From assembly GCA_964017155.1 (NCBI GenBank), contig OZ024862.1, positions 37,229,675-37,293,674 of the forward strand: a stretch of DNA of 64,000 nucleotides, in the 5' to 3' direction. Shown here in pieces: positions 23,691 to 37,100 of this stretch. Source of the DNA: Oasisia sp. SBJ-2009 (lineage: Eukaryota; Annelida; Polychaeta; Sabellida; Siboglinidae). Both the position numbers and the translations under genes were made by a program. Within the stretch, counting starts at the first letter, position 1. Every line of letters starts with the position of its first letter. The notes under the pieces are model-generated. The model was not told the DNA's origin. It ran no database searches and saw nothing but the letters and a program-made list of their open reading frames with translations.

Positions 23691-24589
23691 TGTCGAAAAG
23701 TTTACATGTGCACTGAGATGAGTGTATAGTTGATAAGTGGGTTCCTTTCAGCTTGGGCTGGAATATGAGGTGAAGCTGTCTTTCTGTCAAGTAAGTCTGC
23801 ATTGGCTTGCATAGCCCATTGATTATTAAATGTCGTGAATATTTACTTGACTTACAAAAGAAAATATTGTTTTTAAAGCGAGGGTGCCAGCTCCTATGTT
23901 TTATTTTTTCATTTATTATTACGCTCTTACGACTACAACATGTTGGAGGTTTACTGCCTGCCGATTTGTGTTTAGTTACTTTACTAAGCTCAGAACAATG
24001 TTCGCAGTTTGAAAGATTTCACCTACAACACGTTCAAATGGTAAACCAAACATCCAGTTTCAAAATTGAGTGGCTGTAATGCTGAGGCAAGCAGGGTTAA
24101 TTACTGCTTGGCCAATTCTATGCAAAGGAGCAAGCATGTTCCCTTTAATCAAATATTGAAGACAAATGTTTATTTGTATTTCCTTCATATTTTCCTTTTG
24201 CATCACACAATCTAGTCTAAATGCACACAGAGTGAATATTGAAAACTTTTGCTCCTCAAATTTCTGTCTTTCTATTCACCTAGCCACTCTAATTTGCACC
24301 CGTCTAAAACAAATTTTACCTATCCAAGTGACAGGTGGACGACTGTAGACAGACCTCTAAATACATATCAAACCGTGCATTCCTAACTCACACAGGACGC
24401 AGATCAATTCAGGCGTCCCACAAGTGTATGTGGATGTAACATTGCACCATCACCGACCATCCGTAGCCACGGGATTATGATGACTGTGGACTGACAGTGT
24501 CGTCACAGGTGTCACACATGTCAAGTCTGCATACTACCATCTCTAATTCTCAATACAATCTGAGAGATATGATAAAAAAAACAATTTCT

Positions 24590-25078
24590 TACTACTGAAG
24601 CATGTAAGACACTTGTCCATGCCCTAATTGTATCGTGGTTGGATTATAGCAACATGGTGTTGTATGAGATTATGGACGCCCGGAGGCATTCATGAACAAG
24701 TTGCACATGGTGCACGATTCAGCAGCAACATTGATCGTAACACAGCAAGAACACTAGCATATTACTCCTGTATTGATCAAGTTGCCCTGGCTTCCAGTTT
24801 GTTGATATGTCCAGAATTTTAATTACTGGTCCTTTTGTTTTACTGCCATGCACAGATTAGCACTAGGATGCATTCAAAATCTCCTAATACCATACTCACT
24901 GAACCATAACCTCCAGTCAGCTGATCTGTATCTGCTTATAGTTCCATGCTACAACTTAGAGTGCTATATCAGATGGACTTTCTTGGTGTCCAGATCTGGA
25001 ACAGTTTGCCTGAAAACATTCGCCAATCAGACACTAACTAGATTCAAGATGCATTTATTTAAACTGCCTTACCACTGA
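24590..25078 (+). pseudogene. Decayed C-terminal fragment of a LINE reverse transcriptase
   Basis: Broken frames contain KTLVHALIVSWLDYSNMVLY, then LPWLPVC, AMHRLALGCIQNLL, WNSLPENIRQSDTN (followed by TAG) and LTRFKMHLFKLPYH after a frameshift. This order (LV.ALV.SRLDY.N, LHWLPV, LWNSLP..IR, F...LK.HLF) is the typical end of CR1/L2/Jockey-type ORF2 proteins. No catalytic motif remains. Confidence 0.7.
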
Positions 25079-25212
25079 GGCACTGTTCTGTATGCTTCTC
25101 TTATTTTTTCTATAATACTTTTTAATTTACCTTAATTATTTATATATACCTAACTGTATAAATATTTTTGAAACTGTCATACCTCTGAATTACTTAGTAT
25201 ATATTATGAATT

Positions 25213-25214
25213 AC

Positions 25215-25253
<39 letters not shown>

Positions 25254-25275
25254 CATATATACACACATATATAAT
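25213..25275. repeat. TA/CATA microsatellite
   Basis: (TA)n running into CATATACATATACA. Confidence 0.9.
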
Positions 25276-25279
25276 ATCA

Positions 25280-27890
25280 ATTTTTTTATATAATATAAAA
25301 TTTACCATACATTTATAAAAAAAAACTTCTGTTTATTTACATGCATGTTTCATAGTTACGTTCTAGAAATGCTAGTAATAATAATAATAATAACTACACC
25401 TAGATGATGACAAATGGACATTAAGTTCACCATACCATTAAATGCATGTGGAGTAATGCATGTGGACAAAATGGGTGCAGTCATACAGGTATGTGTGCAA
25501 GCATTGTCTGTGTTTACCGTCTGCTATTACCTGTGTTTACCTGGCTGCTACTACCAGTGTTTACTGTCTGGTAGTGCAGTGCACATGATATTAATCTAGG
25601 ATCAATAAGTGTTTACTGCTACCTGGTAATGCTTTTCACATGATAGTAATCGTTGATAGATAAGTGTCGGTGACAATGCAGCTAATTGCGTAATGTAAAA
25701 GGAACAGTGACACACATCATGGTGGTGTGGTGTTGATCATTGGATATCACTTGTCAACATATTAGTCACCATATGCAGCATGTCAAAAATATTGTACTAA
25801 CAATGCATATTTATGGCATGGCATGTTTACATGTGAAATGTTTATTGTTTGGTTGTGTTTGAAACTTGAAACTTACTGGTCTGAGGCAGCTAATACTAGT
25901 TCAATTGAACTGTTTGTACTTACTGCTCAGAGTGCAGTTAACACCTCTGTGAAAGAGCACTAATCTAGTCATGTGCCTGCTTTGGTTCACTGTTGATTGC
26001 ACTGGGTTGATTGCAATTAGCACATGTTGAGTAATTACTGTTTCTCCCTGGGTGGCCACTGGCCACAGTCAAAGAACCACTTAAAGTCGGAATACAATTA
26101 CACAAATTAACACAGAGGATAAAACACAAACTGCTACATTTAGTTACAATGATTTCCAGTGCAGTCCTAGGGAGACAACATAGGAAAAGCTGATTACCCG
26201 GTACTCAGTTAAATTGAAGTAAACTTAGACAGTTCTTATATAAGTGGCTAAATCTATTAATAGAGTATTTTCATGATGCTAAAAAAGCGCAACCATTGTG
26301 ATCAGAATTGAGTAACCAAAGAGGTAGATGTTAATATAATTTCATAAAATAGGTTTTGAGTCACATTGTTTGGTTGAGTTAGTGGCACATACCCATGTGA
26401 CGTGTGTGTGAAATGTAAGACGAGAGCTGTCTGCCTGGAGGTGTGTGTGACTGTGTGTTCGCTAAGAAGTGCAGTGTAGTGTAATGTGACGAGAGTGGCT
26501 TTCAACAACATTCAGCATTTCCTAAAGTCATGTTTGTAGTAGTACTAAACCGTGAAAGCAAGGGAATTGCCATTTACTGAAAGCAGGGGGTTTTAATGAA
26601 GAGCTGCTGTGCTGGTACGGTACATTCCAGCGCTGTAAGTGCCTGGAGCAGAGGAGTCCTGTGAGTAGAGTTATGGTCTGTTAGGTAACAGTAAAAGTAG
26701 TGAACCATGTTTGTGTTTAGTCTGAGCCAGTTTAGGCCAGTTAGGCCTGTATAGGCCAATGAACCAGTGACTGAGACCCTCCCTCCAACTAAACCGAGCT
26801 ATAAATAGCATTCAAAGAACCTATAGTGACCATTGTGCTGCCATAGTGATAAGCTATTTAGAAGGTACAACAAGATGTAGATTAAGAGCAGCCGTGACAT
26901 ACATGTATGTCACAACTTTCCGGACGCCGAAGTGAGCAGTTACATTTACAGCATATCTTGAGGTAGGTCTTAATATAGATACTTTATACTGGGTGTGAAT
27001 AATTTCTTGCATCTGTTGTAAAGCCGTGTGATGGCCTAGCTGGCCTGAGCAAGACGTGTGCATGTTTTGTTGGTTTTTTAACTGTAGAACAGTTGTGTTT
27101 GTTGAACAGTTGTGTTTGGCATTGGACATCACGAGTATGCTGTGATGGTATCAGCCAAAGTGCTGGAGTAAAATGTCAGACTGACATATGATAGATGGGT
27201 GATATTGATGCTTTCATATGCTGTGTGTGTGGGTATATTGTCTGCTGCTTTCTCGTCACAACTTTTTAACAGCAACACATCATCCGTGGAATGCCTTGCC
27301 AACTGTTACTTTCTCCCATGACTCGTCTTTCTGTCTTTGCAATGTAGACAGTGTTACCAGATTAGCTGTGGTGTTGTGTCCTACATGGCTGTTTACGTGT
27401 GCATGTGTGTGTGTGTGCGTGTGCGTGTGTGTGTGAATAAACCTGTGGCAACACTCTATTGCTCTAGCAACAAGCCATTGATCGTCCTATATTAATTTTA
27501 TCTCCCAGACATGCACTCTATGCTCATTATAGTTCATTTTAATTAAAACTGTCACTTTCATGTTATGTAATTTTGGAAGCTTCAAATATTGTTAGTGGAA
27601 CATAAACTTTGGAAAACCAGTTTGACTGAAGAGTGAATAAACATCCAGTTTCAAAACTACTTGTGAAACTACTATTGTAGTTGTAAATTGCCAAGCTGCA
27701 TACCAGCACCAGTTGGCTGCGTTTACTTTATGTCTGTTTTATGCAAATAGCACTCTGTGGAGGTCGGTTCAGTGGAATGAAGGGCTGGCTTGAAAGCTTT
27801 AAAACTGCCATTGCGGTGTGCCAACAACCATACACAGCACTCAGATCTACATGTCAATGTGTTTAGAGAAGCATTAATCAAGTAAATGTT
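25280..27890. other. Sequence upstream of the aminotransferase coding start; no gene recognised
   Basis: Probably the long first intron if the leader exon is near 21.0 kb. It contains a 20-bp perfect palindrome at 26894-26913 (GTGACATACATGTATGTCAC) and a GT microsatellite at 27403-27437. Confidence 0.4.
27403..27437. repeat. GT microsatellite
   Basis: GTGTGTGTGTGTGCGTGTGC-type run. Confidence 0.85.
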
Positions 27891-27894
27891 GCAG

Positions 27895-28127
27895 ATCAAG
27901 GCATCGTTGTTAAGATGCTACGGCTGAGTCGACTAAGAATATCATTGAATACAACCACGGTAACAGTGCGAGGATTCACAAAGTCAGCAGCAATGGGTGA
28001 CAAGAAGGGTAGTGGGGGCAGGGTTCTTACCATTGACAATATGAACCCAAATGTCAAGGTCATGGAGTATGCAGTTCGTGGGCCTCTCGTAATCCGAGCC
28101 GGGCAGATAGAGGAAGAATTACAAAAG
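27895..28127 (+). CDS. GPT2: Aminotransferase exon 1 (coding start at 27915)
   Basis: The acceptor GCAG ends at 27894; 20 leader bases precede ATG 27915. Encodes [20 protein letters not shown] and on to the EYAVRGP block. The first ATG has A at -3. A second in-frame ATG at 27993 has G at -3 and G at +4, a stronger context. The donor GTTTGT is at 28128. Confidence 0.9.
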
Positions 28128-31100
28128 GTTTGTGTTCAGTTCTGTCATTAGAAAGCATTCATTTTAAGCCACGGTTGCCTGGTTCTTGTTTTTAGTGTGT
28201 GTAGCCTTTTTAATACTAGAATAAAATTAATATCTTCAAGGCCATCAAGTTGTGTATAAAAATGCTGACAATTAGAATGTTGCACCCATGAAAAGTTCAA
28301 ATTGTAAACTTGTTATACAACCAGGTCTACGTAGTGTTGGTGCAGTATCGGAGCTAGATGGTTAACCTTGATATCTGTTGATGTTCAGTCTGTACTCATC
28401 AATCACATGATTCAGCAAATTTCCTGTGAGTAATTACACCCATAGTTGATCGTGGCTGATGGAACGGACAGCCTGACTTTAAAACTTGGTGTAAAACCTG
28501 TCATTATGTAAACTGTGTGAAAGTGTTCAGTGCAAATTTATGTCTTTGTGCGCAACATAATAAATACTCAGGCATAATTATATAGAGCTTTAGGGATCGT
28601 TCAAAATTGGCAAAATTTTCAGAAGCATAGAAAGCGTATGTTACGGGGGTTGGAGGCTTCTGAATACTTAAACAGTTGTTTCAGCCTACTTGCTATTGTT
28701 GGGAAGCATTAGTCACAACAGCAAACAGGCAGGGGGCAGGGGTTAAGAAAACATGTACTCTAGCTGTACGTTTCTAAAAATGTTGACAATTATGGACGAC
28801 CCCTTAGTACGTATGCACATGTAGAGGTTTAATTTCTCTGTGTATGTCTGTGTAATTTGAAGAGTTTATTGTTGCTTTGTTCCAGGGGACACCCAAGAAG
28901 TTATTCAATCAAGTGGTCCGTGCCAACATTGGGGACTGTCACGCTACGGGACAGAAACCTCTCCCCTTCCTTAGACAGGTAAATCTGACACGCCCATTTG
29001 TATGGGTCATCTTCAGACAAGTAAGCCTGCTACACACATTTAAATGATATGCAAGGCTGAACAACTCTAGAGGGATAACAATCTGCAAGATCCAAAGAAC
29101 CCACCTGCTGTATTGTACATATTTCCCATGTGATCATTTACTTCTTATTCACTAATCATAGTTTTGACAGTTTTTCTTTTTCTCAGATATATTCCATTAC
29201 AACTCTACTGTAATTTTAAGGTGAACATGAAATCTCCATTGGAAATTTGGAATTACTATGAAAGGCAAACTTGACTGTCATGTGTAGGAACACTTGTGAC
29301 CTATTAAGAAAGCCTATGGGCTGTGTTGTCTTGGATAAACAAATCACCACATAAATAAGAGTTAATTGACCATGTTGACTGTTGGAGTGGGGTAGGCTTC
29401 CTTTCTTATCTCACACATAAATCTCACATAAATGGGAGGTGTGTTGGCTGGTCAAGAGTCCAACTTTGTTATTTGTGTGTAAGCTGCCCTTCTGCAACAA
29501 TGAAATATAGTGTGATTGTCACACTTCAAAGTTACCACTGACTAGCAGAATTTTGCACTGATGGAACAAAGAAAATAGTGACAATTATTCAAATTAAATA
29601 TAAATAATAATTAACGTATAACAAAAAATATGTTATCCCTTTCCAGGAGGCTATGTTCTCTATCGTTATTGGGTGCTTGACCAAGGACACAAACATGACC
29701 ATTTACTAACATTAATATACAGATCCTACATTTTATTTCTGAATGCATTGTACATTGTTACCCAGTGGTACATTTTAGTACATAAATAGTTTCTTTGGGT
29801 AGATTATGTTACTGTTTGTCACATGAAGGTTTACCTCTACCACAATTAGAATAATCTACAAAGAGGATGTGTGTTAAAATAAACAACATACTGAAAGGAG
29901 CTACTAAAACTCAATTATCACATCTTGGGGGGCTATTAAGTAAGTGAAGCAGTGACTACAGGTACACAGTGGTGTGTGTTGTAGGTGATAGCAGTGACTA
30001 CACAGTGGTGTGTGTTGTAGGTGATAGCAGTGACTACACAGTGGTGTGTGTTGTAGGTGATAGCAGTGACTACACAGTCGTGTGTGTTGTAGGTGATAGC
30101 AGTGACTACACAGTGGTGTGTGTTGTAGGTGATAGCAGTGACTACACAGTGGTGTGTGTTGTAGGTGATAGCAGTGACTACACAGTGGTGTGTGTTGTAG
30201 GTGATAGCAGTGACTACACAGTGGTGTGTGTTGTAGGTGATAGCAGTGACTACACAGTGGTGTGTGTTGTAGGTGATAGCAGTGACTACACAGTGGTGTG
30301 TGTTGTAGGTGATAGCAGTGACTACACAGTGGTGTGTGTTGTAGGTGATAGCAGTGACTACACAGTGGTGTGTGTTGTAGGTGATAGCAGTGACTACACA
30401 GTGGTGTGTGTTGTAGGTGATAGCAGTGACTACACAGTGGTGTGTGTTGTAGGTGATAGCAGTGACTACACAGTGGTGTGTGTTGTAGGTGATAGCAGTG
30501 ACTACACAGTGGTGTGTGTTGTAGGTGATAGCAGTGACTACACAGTGGTGTGTGTTGTAGGTGATAGCAGTGACTACACAGTGGTGTGTGTTGTAGGTGA
30601 TAGCCGGGGCTGCATATCCCGAGATGTTGGACAAGATGAACATGCCGTCAGATGTGAGGGACAGAGTCAACCGGATCCTGGACGGATGCCGAGGACACAG
30701 CATAGGTACGTGGCATTACATATTTGTAGTGTAATTATGTATCTATACGTTATACTTGTACATATTCCAGCAACATTTTTGCGAGCAAATTTGGGACAGA
30801 GGCCAGTAACATTTCAAATCTACTACAAATCCTAAAGTGTTGGTTTGTATCAAATAACGTTATTTCTTTTGGGCTATTTTATTTATTGAAAAATGAGCCC
30901 ACCGACCAGTGACAGTTGTAATTATACCTGACGTTGATTGCGTTTCAGGGTCGTACACTGACAGTGTTGGCATTGACAACATCCGCAAAGATGTCGCGAG
31001 TTACATCAGTGAGCGTGATGGCGGCATAGCGTGTGACTACAAGGACGTCTTCCTGTGTGGGGGGGCCAGTGACGGCATCAAGGTACTCCCTCAGTGTCAG

Positions 31101-34100
31101 GGCTTTATGCAGGATAAAATTATTGCCAGTCACACATGTTTTGGTGGGCACATGGATGTTAACTGCTAAGCTAATTTACGAACTTTCAAATGTGCCTGAT
31201 CACCTGAAATGGGCTACAAACACACATTTGACACCATTTACACTCACTTTCAAGGCATAACTAACAATATCTATGGTTTTGGAAGACATTTTTTTATTTT
31301 GCTCCTTCAATTTTTTACCCGTCCACCAACCATCCACCCATATTTCTACCCGTCCATATTCGTTTTTACCCATCCAAATGACGGGTGGACGGGTTTCTAC
31401 ATAAAGCTATGCTCACTGTTCCTGTCTCAACCCATGTCCATACTAGCTGTCAGTTTCTGAGTCTTGACTATGTTCGTAATTGGCCTTGTTTATACATGAG
31501 GTTATATTTTGCATGGTATGGCTCGCATTTCTCTTATATTGTTTTATCCAAACTGGCTGCACCGTTTGTCGTTGTAATAATAAATGTCATAATTTTGCCT
31601 ATTTTAATGCTCTATCACATTAAACTGGCATTGGATTTTGCATGTACGATAATTATTAGTTAGTAATTATTAGAAAGCAAGATGCAGTGGCATTTCTGGT
31701 AGTTTTATAGTTACAGCTGTATAATTATTTGTGTATGTCGACACAATAAGTTCACTGGTGTAGCTTTGCTGAAATGCAGGATCTATTTTTTGCGCCAGTG
31801 TCTAATTGTGTGCTAAACGGCAAGTATATAATTATTTATGTAATTTTCATAAACTGGTGCATATGTGATGCTGGGGAAACCCACTGGCTGGGTATGGGTG
31901 CTAAGTGTTGTTCCTGTAATGGTTCTTGCCTTTTTGCCCTCATCCCTTGTGGGATGGGGTTCCCATTCCCCAGTCCATTCCACTGTCTACCGTTCTTCTC
32001 CACTTAGCCCATATAACTTAGCCTATAACTTACTGCCTGTGTTGTGTACTGGGTTATGTGATTGGATGTATTGGGACACCTAATGCAGTAACTTAACTGC
32101 GCAATGGCTAAGAGGTAGCGCTTTGGGTTCTCGACTAAGAGAACCCTGGCTTGAATCCGGTATTGCCATCTGAAACCTTTGGGCAAGTTTGTTCAATCTA
32201 CATTATTCCAGTTCACTCAGTTGTATGAATGAATGCATGATTGTAGACAGTGGTGGATATTGATATGAGCTGTCCAGAGAAGTTTAAATGGTGTTTGATT
32301 GAACGGGTCTGCCAGGGAAGTAAAGTGTAAAGTGCTTTGAGCAGTCCTGAGGACTACATATTGTGCTATATAAGAACTTACCTTTACTTTTTATTTCTGA
32401 AAGAGTCATAGTTGCCATGCATACACTGTGGTTGTAGTTGAATTGTAGCTACAACGTCGAGACTGTGCTGTTGTAGTCAATGTTGAAGTTACTGATGACA
32501 GAGGAGCCAGGTCGAAAGGCTGGGGTGATGATCCCCATTCCTCAGTACCCACTCTACACCGCCACCATAGCCGAGTATAACGCCTTTCCAGTAAGTATCA
32601 ACTACAATTGCCTTCGGTCATTTATTGTCAGATAACCAGAAACGTGACAGAAAGTGTTTACTAACACTTTTTGTGTAGTTTATGTAACGGTTGTCTTTTA
32701 ACAATGTTTTAGTTAACTTAACAAATATCAATGTTTTTAGTTCAGTGGACTTATTTCACCGTGTCTGGTTGTAGATTGTTTCTCCTCAAACACACTGGTG
32801 TTTCTAACCCTGTGTTGATGGTGACAATTCCCTAAGAAATCTTAAACCCTCTGAATAATATAATTTCACAAACTGTTCCTCTTCAAACATCTTATGACTG
32901 GATTCGTAGGCCTAGTTTAACACCCCTGTAATCTGTTTGGAGCAATACAATATCCTGCTTATTCGCCCAGTAAACCCATCCAACCATTTGAAATTTCTTC
33001 ATCTGACCAATCCTGTTTTGACAAAAATGTGTACCGAATAGCACAGCTATGTTATATTTTTAGTTCTGGTGCAACTTCAGTGCATGTCAGCAAACATTTG
33101 AAGGTGTTTGTCATAATTTTGGTTGACGTAAATAACCATTAATCACCAACCCAATCATGTGCATAAATTAGCATGACTACAGGAGATAAATAAAATCAGT
33201 CTTGCTAATACAGTGATTTCTCTATTCAGGTCACTCTAGCGACAAGTGACCTTATTGCTGAGGTTCCATTGCAATGCATTGTTATCATTACTGTTTAAAT
33301 AATAGGTACCCTATTACTTGGATGAAGCCAATAAATGGGCGCTTGATGTCCCAGACCTGGAAAGAGCAGTTAAGGAGAACGCATCAAAATGTGACTTAAG
33401 AGCCCTAGTCGTCATCAACCCGGGAAACCCAACAGGTTGGTATCTCTTTTTGTCTATGGAAGTAAGTTTCATACCATTAGACTCGTCATCAGCTCGAGAA
33501 GCCCAGTAGGACTGCTACACTTTACATCTTGTCATGAACTTGGGCAGCCAAGCAGGTTCAATGTCTGGGTGTTGTCAATAACTTAGACAACCAAACAACA
33601 TTATTACTCATTGCTTGTAATGATGACCTGGTTTCTTGGCTAAGTCAATATTTGTCAGCGTTATATCTCCAGAAAGTAGTACACTTTTACTGATGAAGAG
33701 TGTAAACACAGAAATAAACTAAACAGTTTGTTTAGAGGTGATATTGACAACATAAATATTATTATGTTACAATTATGTAATCATCAATCTACGCAGTACT
33801 ACAAGTTTGTAAGTTCATGTTAGAATGATATCTGCCTAGATGCAATGGCTATGACACTGAAACCGTAAAAGTCTACATTGATTAAAATGTGTTTTATGTA
33901 AGACCTCTGCCTTTATAAAATTGTAGCCATAATAAGTTGCTGCAAAATGTATTTTAAATGGATTTATTCAAAACTACTATCCATTTCTGATTGCAGGCCA
34001 AGTGCTGTCGAGGCAGAACATTGAGGATGTCATCAAATTTGCAAAGAAGAATCATCTGTTCCTTCTAGCCGATGAGGTTAGTCTCACCCCGATCAGTTTG

Positions 34101-37100
34101 TTTGACGACGTACACTGTCCATCTAGTTCTGTGTCACATTTAGGCAATATTAGAGCTGTGTATCGTTTGTCTTTATATGGTACATACCGTATATTTCATA
34201 TGGTATACGGTATGCTATATGGTTTATTCTAGAGGCATTCCAAATCCTATTTGCAGGAAATGGATGGTTATGTAACAGACAGTGGCGCCACTCTGTGGCT
34301 TGGTGGGACAACACCATTGATAGACTTGTACCATCTGTTCTTCTGGATGTGTGCATTTCAAACGAAAGTGAAGGGTTTGGGCTGGATATGATGAGTGTTT
34401 TCATTAAATCTTATTAAGTGGACATGCTTATGGGAGATTAAAAATACCTTTTAGAATTGTCCATTGGCGATGTAATACACCATATGAAATACCGGTTTTT
34501 CAAAACCGGTTTTAAAACCATATAAAATACTGGTTCAATGGTATATAATACACGGCTCTATCTAATACACAGCTGTAAACTGTGACCTTGTTGGTTATGG
34601 TAGAATTGTTCAATCATAAATAACTGGAAAATGTTTGGAAACTGGTGCAAAAATTGGTAAAGAGTTTCTTTTTAAGCTTGTAAGCAATTATAATGAATAT
34701 TCACATACGCACAGTGAACGGGGAAGGTCAAAAACAGACAACCACAATGGTCAACAGGTCAACAGCAGACAATAACCTAAGTAGTCAATAACCAAGGTGG
34801 TCAATGACCATTGGCTTTAAGCAAACGTTTTTGATAATATCGAAGTATGGCAAACTGATCTGAATATTCATGACCATGTTTTATACAGATAGTGTAGCCA
34901 GAGCCCAAACTGGTAACTTTGCATATGCAGAGTTATTTATTTTTATTTAGTCATGGTTATAAGTGGTTAATGAACACATTTGTAATTAAATGTATCCCGG
35001 GGTAGGTGTGTAATTATATGAAATAATTACATTAACTAGATTAATTACAAAGTATTGCCTACAGAGTGTAGCATTTTAAAAGAATCCCTTTAACATCTTA
35101 ATATAAATTTGATGTTTTTAATGTTAGCAAATGAGGAGTTTCAGTTTGTCTTCCTATCTGCCTCAGACCCTAGGATTTGATAGACCATTTGAAACACACT
35201 GATGTTCAACTGCAAGCAGTTAAAAGTACATCATCAACAGTATAACATATCATTGGCATTATTGCACATCATGGCTACTGCTATGAAACTTGATAATCAG
35301 CCACTGAAGTCTAGAATTTGCCTAGGTAGTGTCTGACGTAGCATTGTTGTTGCCACAGGTGTACCAACATAACATCTACGCAAAGGGATCTGAATTCCAC
35401 TCCTTCAAGAAGGTGATGAAGAGCATGGGACCGGAGTACGCCGGCATGGAGTTGGCCTCCTTCATGTCTACCTCGAAGGGATTTGTGGGCGAGTGAGTGG
35501 GCCACACTGTCACAGTTGAATCATTGTTTGTACATGCTAAAGAAACATTTGCATCACTCGATTGTACATGATAATACCAACGCATATTTCTGTATACCAT
35601 CATGAAGTTTTCTTTACATGTGAATAGTAACTCTCAACTTTAAAAGTGATTTTTCACCGTATCTCCTTTTTTATAGGTGCCATGTTTACGTTCTTTAATA
35701 TTTTAATATGGTAAACTGTTTTGAAGTTGGCAATAGGGTTGCTTTTTGTATCTTTTTTGACAATTTGTCTGGGTTTCCTAGACTGTCTTGTTGACTGCTG
35801 TTGTTGTCAGTTGTTGATGTCCAGTTATTGATGGCCCTGGTTGTCACTTATTGACCAATTTTGTTTATTGACTACCCAAGTTATTGTCATTCTGGTTGTC
35901 CGTTTTTGACCTTCCCCGTTGTCTGCAGATGTGGGTTCAGAGGTGGATATTGTGAAGCGGTGAATCTTGACCCTGACGTCAGGGCGATGCTGCTCAAGTT
36001 CTTGTCGGCAAAACTGTGTCCCAATGTGCCCGGGCAGGTGGGTGTGTCTTCTGTCAACAGTTGCTCCACAGTCCAAGTCAAGTGCTGTGTTGGTTTTGGA
36101 CACGTTTATTTTAACCAGCCACCTCTTGTCCCATGTGCAATACATTTTATCACGGATTTACTTCAAGTAGCAAAACTGTCATAAAGTTTTATGTTTATTT
36201 AGTATATTGGTAGAGAGCAACTCTGTTAGAATAGACATAGGCCGGTTAATACCTGAACATCAGTAGGCATTGCTATAGAATTTAAAACAGAAACATTCTG
36301 ATTACAACCATGACAAATATGGCAATATTCACTAGAAGAAAAATATTCCCACAACATTAAGGGGGGGGGGGTTGAAACGCTTAAGCAACCATTGCCGAAC
36401 CATAAGAATATACCATTTAGAGTATGGTATCATCAACCAGAAGTTGATCTTACGTGCCGTAAATGACAGCTGGCCAATCAGAGAGCTAATTTCTGTCACG
36501 AGGTGACACTTAGTTTTTACCATAATTTAATGTGCAGAGAGCAACGGTATATTTTCAGTATTTGTTCAAACGGGTATCTTTGACCACTGGGCAATGCCAT
36601 ATTATGCTGAAGCTGTGTTTGGTTTGAGTAGCTCATCAACTCTTGTTCACATATCCTCTCAATTATATGTTCTTATGTTTGGAAAATGGTTGTTGAAGCA
36701 TTTCAGCCACCCTTCAAAATGAATAACTGAAATTGTAATTTAGTAAACCAGGCAATTATGTGTCACTGTTTCGTGTACATTTCTGTTCACAAATAACTCA
36801 GGTTAATTGTTGGTAATAATAACTCTGATTAATAAATCTATCAATGCAACTGATGAATGCACACTTGTCTACCCACGCTGAACTTGTTTCTTCTGTTGGC
36901 AGTGTGCTATAGAGGTGGTGGTGAATCCCCCGAAAAAAGGGGAACCTTCGTACGATGTCTTCATGAAGGTATGTGCACTGTCATTGACACATTGACAGAC
37001 CTTCCTGCATGGCGAGCTAAAACCACCAATAAACACAGTAGTTTTGAAAATAATCATAAAATCACTGAATTTGTAAATGGAAAATCTGAAACATTTCAGT

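Noticed and set aside
29936..30835. Open frames of 255 and 288 codons
   Set aside because: Frames of the 36-bp array; the real exon 3 phase contains TAG in every unit.
34480..34520. ACCGGTTTTTCAAAACCGGT near-palindrome in intron 7
   Set aside because: Short, and without defined ends or target duplications it cannot be assigned to an element.
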